From: Climacteris rufus
Lineage: Eukaryota; Chordata; Aves; Passeriformes; Climacteridae
Assembly: GCA_013398175.1 (NCBI GenBank)
Contig: VZRZ01007774.1
Coordinates: forward strand, 139,114-203,113
Length of the DNA stretch: 64,000 nt
Direction: 5' to 3'
Made by a program: the position numbers and the translations under genes. This document shows, in pieces, positions 49,001 to 61,000 of the stretch (its first letter is position 1; each line of letters starts with the position of its first letter). A model generated the notes under the pieces. It made no database searches, had not been told where the DNA came from, and worked only from the letters and a program-made list of their open reading frames with translations.

Positions 49001-52000
49001 GGGACAGATTCTGCCTCTCCCTGTGGCACTGTGCTCTCCTGGCAGCTTCCACGTGCTGGTGGCAGCAGAAGGGAGGACCATGGGACTATGGGACCATGGG
49101 TGGACACAAACATCACAGCCACCCGGGACCCTCACTGTTGTCACTGCTCTCACTCCTGCTGTGCCTGATTTCAGGTCTCGGGCCCCTTTGTCCTGGGGCC
49201 TCTGGCCGCATTCCCCTCTCAGGCGACTTCCTCACATTGTCCCGGCCCCGCGGAGTGTAAAACCAGCCGGGCACAGGGGAAGCGGCGCTTTCCTGGAAGC
49301 ACCCCTCTGGAAGCAGCCTCTCTGGCACAGACAGCCCGCATGCTGGGCAGAGGGGTGAGCACTGTCTAGGCTTCCATGTACCACCGAACAGTCCCAGCCA
49401 GGCTGGGGATGTCACTGCAGGAAGGCTGGTGGGCAGCCGGCCATGGCCACCCTGTGCCTGGTGGTGCCCTTGGCCGTGACACAGCAATGCCAGGTTGCCA
49501 GAACCAGCTGGGGCCGACAGGTTGCCGTGCCAGGCTTCCTGAGCCTCTCAGGAAAGATTTGAGCTTGGATCTTTGCTGGGAAGCACAGGAGAGTGAGGGT
49601 TGCAGTATGAGGAGGATGCCAGACTGCCAGGGAGCCACGGTGGGGCTGGGAGAAGGCTCTGGGCGCTGGTCCTGCTGCCCATGGTGGAGGGCTTGGTGCA
49701 GGAATCTGGGTCCAGCCAGGCTCCGGGGCTCTCGTGCCCACCCCAGTGCTGCTGCTCCATCCATGGGAGCAGTGGATCTCAGCCCCTTGTCAGGGAGCAG
49801 CCTGAGTCCACCTTGTCCGGCCGCAGTCCCAGGCCAAGCCCTGCTGCCAGCACGGCTGTGGGCGGTTCCCATCCCCACAGCACAGGCGGATGGCACACCG
49901 GGCTCCCCCTGGGCCAGCCTCACTGGCCAAATCCTGCAGCACACACACCTCCCCTCCTGCCAAAGCTCCTTCATTGGGGCTCATCACACTGCCAGGACTG
50001 ACTGTCCTTGCACACCGCAACTCTGAGCCCTGGACAGGAGTGTTACTGACTGCTAGTGGTTTTTATAGAAAGCTCTCACATAATCCAGCCTTCTCCCCAT
50101 GAGCTGAGGGACCTCCATAGCTGCCAAACCCACCCCGCCACCAGCAACTTCTGCACTGCTCTTATCTCCCATCAGTACAAAAATCAGGTGATTCCAGGTT
50201 AAACAGGGAGCATGGAAGAGCCAAAAGCCTCTGGGAGATCTGGTGTGTCAAGACTGTCATTCCTCAGTGCCTGAGATCCTGCTGGGCACCCATGTGGGAG
50301 CACATAGATGTGCTGTACCAGGGTCCTGGCATGGCCACACTGGAGTCTGGGCATCAGCACCCCCAAAAGGTTTCAAGCCCCTCTGGCCTCAACCACCTGT
50401 CAGACACCTGTGCAGGTGGCCCTGCCTCACCAGGGGCTCGGAGATGTGTCACCAGACATGTGACGGAGGGAGGTGTCCTGGAGAGCATCAGATTTGGATA
50501 GGGCACAGTCTGTTGGTTGTCCCAGTGAGGGCTCATCCTGGGCACAGTGTGCAAGCGGCACACAGAGCAGCTCTGCTCAGTGAGCACTGCTGCCTTGTGG
50601 CACTGGGCCTGGGGTTGTCAGCAGGGTGTCCCTTCAGGATGTCATTTGGACCTGGGTGGGCATCCAGCCCTGGGGCTGCTGTGCACATGGAGGCCACTCC
50701 ACATTCCGCAGGGAGCTGGCCCAGCAGGTCCAGTTCAGCAGGGGGTGAGCTTGGGACAGGAGGTGTTTCTGTGGCCGCTGCCAGCTCCCTCTGTTTGCTC
50801 TTTTCCCTTCCTCTCCGCTCACTGTGGAGCAGCATGCACCTGGCTCCGTACCACGGGAATGTCACCGATCCGCACGCGCCGGCGGTGAGCAGTCTGTGCC
50901 GGCGGCAGGCCGCGGTGCTCGCTTGAAGCCGGCGGCACACGGTACCGACGCTGCGGCGCACGGCTCCGGCCGGCGGCCTTGGGCCGCTGTCAGCCCCTGG
51001 GCTCACCGCCCTCGCCCTCCGGCGTGCTCGGTGCTCCGGACCGGCGGCAGCAGTCGCCGCTGTGCCTGTACCCGTTGCCATGGCTGCTCTGCTGATGGCG
51101 CATCGCCTGCTGCTGCTGTTACATCATTCCTGCCAGAGCTCCACGCTGGCAGAGAGGGTCCGAGCGGCTCCAGACGCGTCCCCGGCATCTCCCGCGCGTG
51201 GGGAGCGAGCCTAAGAGGGAAAAGTTTGGTGGTGAATTCAAGCAAGAGGCATCGTCTCACAGGAGCTTCGGCCTGGATTGAGACAGCTCTGATGGCTCTG
51301 TCAAATATCTCCCTGTGGATTCGGGATGCCTGGGCTGTTGGTGAGTAGGGATGCTGGCATGGAGCAGGGGTGACTTGGGAGATGCTGAAGGGCTGGGGGT
51401 CCTGCAGGAGAGAGTGGAGCTCAGCTCTCCTTCAAGCAAACTCCCCAGGAATTCAACCTTGGTCCTTGTGTACCTGCCGTGGCCACAACATCCCAAGCCT
51501 GGACACTGGCTCGTGCTCAGCAGGACCGAGGCTATGGCATCCACTGCAGCTGGTGGTGCTGACTCTGGGAACATCTCAGGCAGATGCTCTCCATGTCCAT
51601 GTCCATCAGTGGGCAGAGTAGGGGATGCTACCTGCTCTTCTCTGCAAGCCCTGGGGCCAGGAGGGGGCCTGGTGCCAGCAGGGAGCATGGTGAAACCCCC
51701 AGCAGCTGTGCCTCAGTTTCCCTCAGCAGCGAGGCTGGCCAGGCTCAGGTTGAGACCTCTGGGGGTGGTGGGGTGGATCTGTCCCTCTGGCTCTGCTCTC
51801 CCAGGATGCCCTTCACCTCCCGCAGGCATTCACTACGGGGTGGGAGGTCCTCAGAGGTATTTTGTGCTCTGAGCCTGTCTCCGATAAGCCTGGCAGGAGG
51901 GTCACTGCCAAGGGCATTGCCTCAGCTCGGCTGCGCCGTGTCCTCCCGCCAGCCCTGCTGTTCGGCTGGGGCTTCCTGTGACCACAGATGTGGGTGGCAG

Positions 52001-55000
52001 CTGGGCTTCCCGGGACACCCCCAACCTCCCTTGTACTTAGCCTGCACCAGGCTGCTCCCAAATACTGTCTGTCCCTTGGGAGCATTGTGGCAGTGCCGCT
52101 GGATCAGGACTGCCAGCTCCTTGCACCCCATCGCCAAGCTACTGTGTGGTGATGGGCTGTGAGTGCTATTCCCAAAACATTCTCAGAGCCACTGCTCCCA
52201 AAACACCCTCAGAGTGACGGCTCCCAGGGAGCCAAAGCCAAAGCCTCGGGGTGCTACTCACTCTGGTACAGTGCTGTCCGTGCAGTGCAAGTTTGGGGCA
52301 CGTGGCTGCCAGGAGAGCGCCCAGCTCAGCCGTTCTTGCCGCCATCCCTTCTCCCCAGGAGGGGACATGGACCCCATGATGCTCACACCTCGGCGGTACC
52401 TGCGCCACTGCCTGTGCTGGCTCGGGACTGCATTGTCTCACTCACGGTCCCCAATGCGCACGTGTTGGCAAAGAGAGGGAGCTTCCACGGGGTCCCCTGG
52501 CACTGCGTGTTCCCCTTCTCGTGGCCGAGGCTGCCCCCGCTGCAGGGCAGGGTGCTGGGCGGGTGCTGCCACGCTTCCGCCGCGCCCAGGGCGGCCCCCG
52601 GCTTCGGTGCTGTGGTTTGCCCACGTGGCCAGCGCCGGGGTGGGTGCCAGGGTGACCCGGCAGCGGGGCGAGGTGCGGAGGTGAGCTCCCGTGCTCCGGG
52701 CAGGGCGGTGCGGGCTCGGGGAGCTGCAGGGGCGGCAGCGGGCTGCTCCAGGTATCCCCGATGGGGGGTGGCTGCAGGGGGATATGTGGGCAGAAGGTGA
52801 GGAGCAGCAGCTGTGCTGAGGCCAAAGGCTGGGGCTGTGTGAGCCAGGCAGAAGGGTGCAGCAAGCCAGGGTGTGCACCCTTGGGCTGTGCTCAGAATTG
52901 GGCGGGCAGCAGTGGATCCCCCACTTCACCAAAGACTGCAGGATGGGGTCTGGGGTCTGCAGAAGTGAAGGTGTGGTCCTTGTTCACGGCCCTGTGGGTC
53001 AGGATTTTGGGGAGATGCCCAACCTTGCCTTGTGCCTGGCACACACATGCACATATGCGCCCCAACACCTCTTGGTTGATATGGAAACGAGTCAAATTAT
53101 TTAGAGGAGGAAGAAGGAAAAAAAAAAAAAAAGAAAAAACCTGGTGTTAAGGCCTGTCGTTATGGAAACACAAATTATAAAAGTAACTAGGCTGGGGACA
53201 TGGCACCTTGCTTTGAGGTGCTGGGCGTTGTGCAGGCTCCATCAGCTGGGGGAAGGATGGGCAGGAGAGCACCCAGGGGCAGGAGGGCACTGTAGGCAGG
53301 AGGGCATTCGGGGGCAGGAAGGCACCTGAGGGCAGGAAGGCACTGTAGTCAGGATGGCACTGTGAGCAGCACAGAAGATGCTCATGATGCTGTGCAGATG
53401 AGCTGGGCCACAGCTGCCTGACCACTGTGGGCAGAGGGGAATGTGGCTTGTGCTGAGCATCCCAGTTCTGTTTTGGTGGCATTCCCCTTCCAGGTGAGTG
53501 GGATTGCTGCTGCTGCCTCGGCTGGGGCCTGGCATGAAGCAGGCTTTGGCAGCGGGGCAGAGGCACGTTCCTGGGGACAGGCACTGCACTGCAGGTGGCA
53601 GAGCAGAAGTGTTTGTCACAAACTGGTAATCAGAGGGCTTCAACTGTTGGGGATGGGGACAGGGGCCAGGCAGCACAGGATGAGCCCTAAATCCCCAGGG
53701 TCAGCCATATCCCTGTGTAAAGCTCACAGAGACCTGCTCTGTGCCTGCCGGGTTGCGGGTGCCCTCAGAGGCAGCGTGCCTCAGTGGCACTCCCTCAGCT
53801 CCGTGCTGGGGACAAAGCCACATCCGCTCACAGCAGCGGTGCCGGGGCTGCAGTGTTCCCATGGCAAAGCCTGTTTGTGGGAGCAGCGCTCAGCTCCCCA
53901 CAGGGCCAGTTCACCGCTGAGCCCAGATCTTGCTCCCAGGGACTTGCCCACCCACAGGGGTGTTTCAGAGGGTCTGAGCAGTCCTCACAGGGGTTTCCTT
54001 TTCCAGAGAGCTTTGGCAGTGTCCACTCCTGGGCAGGGCACATGAGCCCCAAGCTCCAGTGCGATGGAAGTGATGGGTCCCCTTGCTCCCGCCTTTCACA
54101 TGCAACTTCTGCTCCTCCACAGCCAGGATGTTGCTCCACTGGAGCGTGCAGAGTTTCCTGCGCCCGGGCGCGGTTAGACACGGGTAGCAGGCCTGACTTC
54201 CTTCCCCAATTTCACCCAGCTCCCTTCTTGGCAGTCCTCAGGGACAATGTCCAGCCCCCAAAGTGGTGGCAGTGATGAGGGCTGGTCCCAGCGGGCAGCA
54301 GCCTGCCAGGGTGTGGCACAGCTGCTTCCCAGTCCCACCATTCCTGGAGAACTAGGGTGGAATGAGCGCTGTGCTGGCATGGTGTTATCCCAAGGCAGGA
54401 CCTGCAGGGAAGCTGCCCCCCACCTGCCTCTGACCCCACTCTCCTGCCTGCAGCCACCTCTAACCTGGACCTCGAGAGCAAGAAGGCTGCCCCCGCCAAG
54501 CTGCCATGGCAGCAGCCCGTGAACGTCTTCCTGGCAGCTGGGCGCCCACCAGGCATGGAGCAGCTGCACCAGGAGGCCCAGCTCAATCTCCAGAGCTTGC
54601 TGCAAGGTAGCAGGGAGAGGGGCTGGGGCGGGCTGGGTAAGGGGGCTGGGTGGGTGCTGCCCTGCGTACATGACCACCATGAGACAGTGAGTTCATCTCC
54701 CACATGCATGTCCAAGCCACTCCTCAGACCTCACCAGGCTGGAGAAGTTGGGTCCTGTGGGGTCCCAGCCACCAGTAACCCATCCCTGATCTCTCCTCCC
54801 AAGACACTGCTGCAGGTGCCAAAGCAACTGGGACCAGGATTGCCCATTGAGGCCACAGGGGCCACCAGGACACCCACGAGCCCCATCAAGAAGAGTTCTG
54901 TCACAAGGGCCTCAGGGACCTGCCACTGATCTGCCTAACTGGATCAACGTGGCCAGTGGTTTTGTTTCCTTCCAGTCTCTGGCCCAGGCTGTCACACGGC

Positions 55001-58000
55001 CCTGGCTTGGATGCTCCTCAGGCACAAGATGAGATCAGCAGCCCAGCCATCCCCCAGCTTGTAATCTCATTAAGTCAGCCTGAGCAGCTCTGCTTTCCGC
55101 CAGGCCATAGCCACCAGCATTAATTAGCTCAACAATTACAGGATGGGGACACAGTGAATTCCTGGTGTCCCCAGTGGGGCTGTTTCCCAGCGGGACCCAC
55201 CACATCCCCTGGCAGCCCTGCAGGAGGAGTGGGGTCAGCTGCTAGAATCTTTGCACTGCTTCAGCTCCCCCAGACCCTCCTTGGGGTCTCCCTTCCTCAC
55301 CTTCTGAGCTGCCTGTCGTGAGCAGGGATGGCCATCTAGGCTTGGGACAGCCACAGGGACACTCACCACCCCTTTGCGTGCCCCCTGCCCCGGGACCCAG
55401 CAGCAGGAGCAGGGTTCCAGGTGCCAGTTTCTTTGCAGAGGAGTATGAGGAGCAGTACACCGAGAGCAGGGTCACCGGGCAGACCTTCCGTGCCGCTGGT
55501 CACCTGCCCCCCGACACCTCCCCTGAACCGTCACCTCGACCCCCACCTGCCAAGCGCCTTGAGTTCGTGCTTATGGTGAGTGCTGGGGTGGTGGGGTGGG
55601 CAGCAAGTCCCTGTTTGTATCCCACCCTTATCCCTTTGGTGGCTGACGTGCCTTTCTCCCTGTAGCCCCCGAGCCGGCGAGCGGCTGAAGAGGAGAGCAC
55701 TGGCAGCACCGTGCTCGGCACTCAGCCCCCTGATGCCTCCCTGAGCCTCCCTACCAGCCCGGACAAGCAGCTTCCCTGGCCCAGGGCCTTCCCCCTGCCC
55801 TCCGTGGAGGAGAAACAGTGGCACCAGTCCAGCTCCATCCAGACCAACATTGTCCCCATCAATGTCTCAGGTAGGGCAGCACCCCATGGCATGGCAGGGG
55901 GACACAGGGTGCAGGCAGAGATGCACCCAGCAGCCATCTGGGGTGGAGGGTGGGTGGTGGGAGGGGGCTGGGGCTGCAAGCTGTGTCCCTGTGGGTTAGA
56001 TGGGCACCGGGGCAGAGAGGGGACAGCAGGGCCACACTGGTGTCCATCATTCCCAGCTATCTCTTGTGCCATCTGCATCTTTGTGCATCTGGTCTGCTGG
56101 CCACACTGCTGGCCAGTCTCACATCCCTGCTGTGCTGCCCAGCCAGGTCCATTGTCACCTGGGCTCTCACCACAAGTCGTGCACCCGGCCTGTCTCACCG
56201 TCCTTTCCTGTCCATCAGTTCATCCTCTTGGGGCTGCAGCTCCCAGCAGTGTGGTCTTACCCAGTTCTTGCAGACACAAGTGCCACACTCTGCCCCCAGT
56301 CAGAGTCTGAGGCTGATGGCTGGGCAAGGTGCCCCTTCTGAAGGGCAGAGGTATCTGTCTGCCCTTTCCCTCCATCATGGAGAGCTGTGCCAGGGCCACA
56401 CTGGTCCCTCTCCCTCTCTGTGCCTCATGTCCACATTGCCAGCCTGGCTCAGCACTGGTGTGCAGGGTCCAGCCTCACCAGTGCAGACCAGTGCCTGTCA
56501 CGCAGCACGGGGCCAGTCCCCGCAGCTTTCCATCCATCCCACCTCCGTTTGCAGCATTTCCCACCGTGCCTCCCTCTTCCCCGTGCTCACACGTGGCTCA
56601 CACCATCCTCCTGCCATCCCATGCTTCCGCCTGTGTCACCATCCCAGGCTGGGGACATGCAGAGGACGTGGGTGCCAGAGGGGGCCGCGGCGTACTGCTG
56701 TTTGTTTTGGCTACAGGGCAGCACTTTGCTAGGCACGCGAGTGCTCGTCACTCCCTGTTTAACACAGAGACCGCGATGAACCCAAAGTCCACCCTGCGGC
56801 GTAGACGGACCATTATTGGATGCCCTAACCTGTCCCTGCGAGACCAAGGTGACGGCAAGAACCACGCAGGCAGCACCTAGGCAGGGTTGGCACCCCCCAG
56901 AGCTGCCCTGATGGGGCATCAGAGCCGTCCTGGGGCTGGCAGCCAGCCCAGGCACAGATGGGCTCCCGGGGATGCCCCAGGCATCACACTGACTGCACCC
57001 TCCCAGGGCACTGAGGTGCTGGGCACACTGGTGACACTGGGCTGGCCTGGGGCTGGCATGGCATCGGGGACAGCCTCTTCACCCTGAGTCAGTGTCCTGA
57101 GACAGGAGTCACCCAGCCTTGGCTCAACTGCTCCAGCCCCGTGCCTACCTTCCCTGCCGGTGGGCAGACCCCATGGCAGGGTGCCATGGCTGTGGGGCAC
57201 ACCTGCCCAGGTCTTTGCTGGGGCTGGCAAGCTGGCCATGCCAGTGCCAAGGATGTGCATGTGAGGGTGTCTGGAGTGCTCCTGAGCTGGTATTGGACCC
57301 TTGGGAACAGCAGCCACCGTGACTCGGGCTTTCTCTTGCTATCGCCTACAGAAGATAGAGAAATCAGAACCAGCCTCTCCTTGGAGGCAGTAGGGGCAGG
57401 GGAGAAGCCATGGCACCAGCTGCTCCAAGGCAGTTCTCACTGGGTTGTCACTGTCTCCCCATGACAGTGGTCAGACTATCAACTGGTTGTCATGGCTCAT
57501 CCCTTGGAGTTGGTCAGACCTCAGCCCACCACCAGTCTTGAGCATCCCTGTCTGCTGGGGTTGCTCAGAGTGGGGCTCCCAGCTCCTTCCCCATCCTGGC
57601 TGTGCTGAGATTAAGTGGCACTGAGAGCCACTGCGGGGCTCCCAGCTCCTTCCCCACCCTGGAGGTGCTGTGAGCCACTATGTCCCTCCCTGTCCCAGAT
57701 GGCAATGCCTGGCCTGGCATCTTCTGGTCCCCATCTGTGTCCCCACCATGGGACAGCACTTTGGTTGCCATGGGGCTCATGTCCCTATGGATAGAGCCTC
57801 CTGCCATAACTGCTGCCTTGTCCATGGCATGTTCCAGTCAACAGATCCCAGGTCCAAGGGTTAACACAGGGTGGGGACTGTCCCCTGCTGTGTTATGGCT
57901 GGCCTGATAGAGGGGGTTGGAGAGCACCTGGTAAGGGTGTGACGACCCATCCCCTCTCCAACACATTTTATGCCTGGGCAGAGATGCAGCCCCAAGACTG

Positions 58001-61000
58001 GCCACGGGCTGGGCCCCTGGCATGCAGGGCAGGGCCGCGCCCCCAGGAGCCAGGCGGGATGGTGCTCACCGAGCTGTGTCTCTCCCTGCAGGCAGTGCCA
58101 ACGGCCCCACGTCCAGCACACACGTGCCCATCGCCGAGTCCCTCTCCTGCAGCTTTGTGCCTGAGGCCACAAGTGGGGGGACAATACCCCAGGAGATTGG
58201 CTCCCGCCAGCCCCTCTCGGCCCCGCTGAGGAAGACCTTCAGTGACCTTGGGGCCCGCTGCTGCCAGCCGCCTGCTGCCATGGATGGGGCGGCCACCCCC
58301 TGTGCCAGCACCTGCAATGGAGCACAGGGCACCCCTTTTTCCCTGCCCTGGAGCACCCTGAGCTATGGGAGCCCCACCAGCCTCACCACTGGCCCAGGCA
58401 AGGGGCCCACCTGCACCTCACCGGCTGGCTCCATCCCATCGCCTGGCCCAGGCTCACCCGCCACCTCCACCTCCTTCTTCATCGCCACAGAAGAGCGCGT
58501 GGGCACCAATGGGCCCAGCTTTTTCTCTGGCCCAGTGCCTGCTTCTCCCGCCACCTCTGGGTGCGTTCACGAAACCAAGGGGAATTTCTTGCCGGGAAGC
58601 CGAGAGGAGCCGGAGCCAGCGTCAGGGCCGATGCAGCTGGAGGTGGAGCGGGCAGGGTGCCGGTTCCGCGAGCGGTCACTGTCGGTGCCCACTGACTCGG
58701 GGTCCCTCTGCTCTGTGGACATCGCGTACGCCGAGACCCGGCGGGGCAGTGCCAACTACGCCCTGGGCTACCCCAGCGCCAGCTCCGAGGGCAGCACGAG
58801 CACCGACAACATCTCACTGGGCCTGGAGCCCGAGGGCCAGCGGCGGCGGCGCTCCAAGAGCATCTCCCTGAAGAAGGCCAAGAAGAAACCCTCGCCGCCC
58901 ACACGCAGCGTCTCGCTGATCAAAGAAGGGCAGGACAGCGACGTGGGACTCAGTGCGGCACTGCCCAAAGACCAGCGGCCCAAGAGCCTGTGCATCCCAC
59001 CAGAGCTCCAGGGCCACCGGCTGGTGCATGCTGACCCCCAGGGGAGTGCAGGGAGGGAGCCTGATGGCACAGCTGTGCATCTCACGGACTGGAAGGTCAC
59101 CAGCGATCCCTACCGGTCCCTGTCTGGCTCAAGCACGACCACAGGGACCACGGCCATTGAGTGTGCCAAGACACGGGGCAGCTCTGAGTCCCTCATGTCC
59201 CCTTCGGTTTCCAGGGCCACGACGCCCTCCCAGCTCTCCACCGAGGCAGACCTCAAGACCTCCTCGCCAGGCAGGCCCACAGGGCTGATGTCCCCATCGA
59301 GTGGGTACTCCAGTCAGTCAGAGACCCCAACCCCCACCGTACCCACCTCCACCATCCTCGGGCACTCCCCGCACCAGGTGCGTGTGAGGCCACTGGTCCC
59401 TGAGAGGAAATCCTCTCTGCCCCCCACATCCCCCCTGGAGAGGAGCCCCAAGGCCAGGCTGTCCTTCGACCTCCCACTGACTCCACCTGCCCACCTTGAC
59501 CTGTCAGGGCTGAAGATCTCCCTGAAGGGGAAGACAAAGGTCAGCCGGCACCACTCTGACTCCACCTTTGGCACCAAGCTGGCTCAGAAAACCAGTCCCA
59601 TCACACCCATCATGCCAGTGGTGACACAGTCCGACCTGCGCTCCGTCCGTCTCCGCTCCATCAGCCGCTCAGAGCCAGAGGACAACACTGACAGCCCGGA
59701 GCACACACAGGAGCCAGCACGTGTCCCCTGCCCAGGGCCGGAGAGGAAGGTGAAGCCGCCCGTGGCAGAGAAGCCACCACTGGCCAGGCGCCCCCCATGC
59801 ATCCTGCCCAAGCCACCCATTCTGCGGGAGGAGGGTCCCCTGTCCCCCACGTCCCCGCCAGGCACTGCTGCCAAGGAGAAGGGACTGCCACAGGATGGCT
59901 TTGTGGTGCTGCGGAGAGGGGAGCTAAGGAGGGGCCTGGGGGAGCCCCACTTGTCCCTGACCCCAGCAGGACCCCAGCGGCTCTCACAGGGCAGCCTGGA
60001 AGAGCTGCGGCCAGAGCGGAGCGGTGGGGAGCGCAGGAAGGCCAAGGTGCCACCACCAGTGCCCAAAAAGCCCAGTGTGCTGTACCTGCCGCTCATCCCG
60101 GCCCCGGCACAGCTGGGAGCTGGCATGGGGGACCTGCCACCCACCCCCAGCCCCATCATCACGCTGGACACTGACCCTACCTGCTGCGACCCCGATGCTG
60201 AGGATCTGCTGTCCCCAAAAACTGTGGCCACCACAGCTGCCAGCGAGCCTGCCTCAGAGCAAGGTGAGGGTCTCCCCACTGCTATGGTGGGATCACCCCA
60301 GGGATAGGGATTCCCCATACCAAACAGGGGGTTCACTGCTGTCTTCTCCTCCCTGCCTGCAGGCAGCTCAGCAGAGGCCAGCACAGAGGAGAAGAGCTTT
60401 GCCAGCGACAAGACAGCCGAGTCCATTGTGGAGGAGGACGACGAGGTGTTCACGACGTCCCGCACCACAGAGGATCTCTTCACAGTGATCCACAGGTAAG
60501 GCTGGTGCACACGCTGGCGCGGCACAGCCCTGTGCCCACTGTCTCCTACCACAGTCACAGCGCCGGGCACAGTGTCCCCCCACCATGACACCTCCATTTT
60601 CCATACTGGGGTCGATGTTCGTCCTTGGGGACAGCCTGGCTGCTGCTGCCTTGAGCGGAGTGCAGCCAGGCTGGGCTACCAGCTTGCAGGGATAGTCCAG
60701 GTTGGTCCTACCCACCAGGAGCACCACCTGCCATGCTTGTGTTGTCACCATGCCCCAGCAGAACAGGCACAGCCAGCACTGGGCACCACCTTGCCCCTTG
60801 TTCAGGGACCTGACCCCAGCCCCGGGCTGCTCCCCCATCCATTGCTCCCTTTGATGCCTAGGTCGAAGAGGAAGGTCTTGGGGCGGAAAGAGCCTGGTGA
60901 CACCTTCAGCAGCCGCCCCACCTCCCACTCACCTGTAAAGACTTCAGGCTCCCCAACTGGCGAGTCCCCAGCAGCAGCAGGCGGCAGCAGTGGGAAGTCT

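Larger units (their letters stand above)
51341..54453 (+). other. NHSL2 intron 1, last part
   Basis: Contains the CpG-rich block at 52500-52720, an A-run at 53119-53133, a minisatellite at 53254-53365 and an X-box-like site at 53156-53169. No exon other than the candidates listed is supported. Confidence 0.55.

Noticed and set aside
59584..60597. 337-codon minus-strand frame opposite NHSL2 exon 6
   Set aside because: It is the shadow of a GC-rich, third-position-biased exon; it has no domain of its own and the + strand frame is conserved protein.
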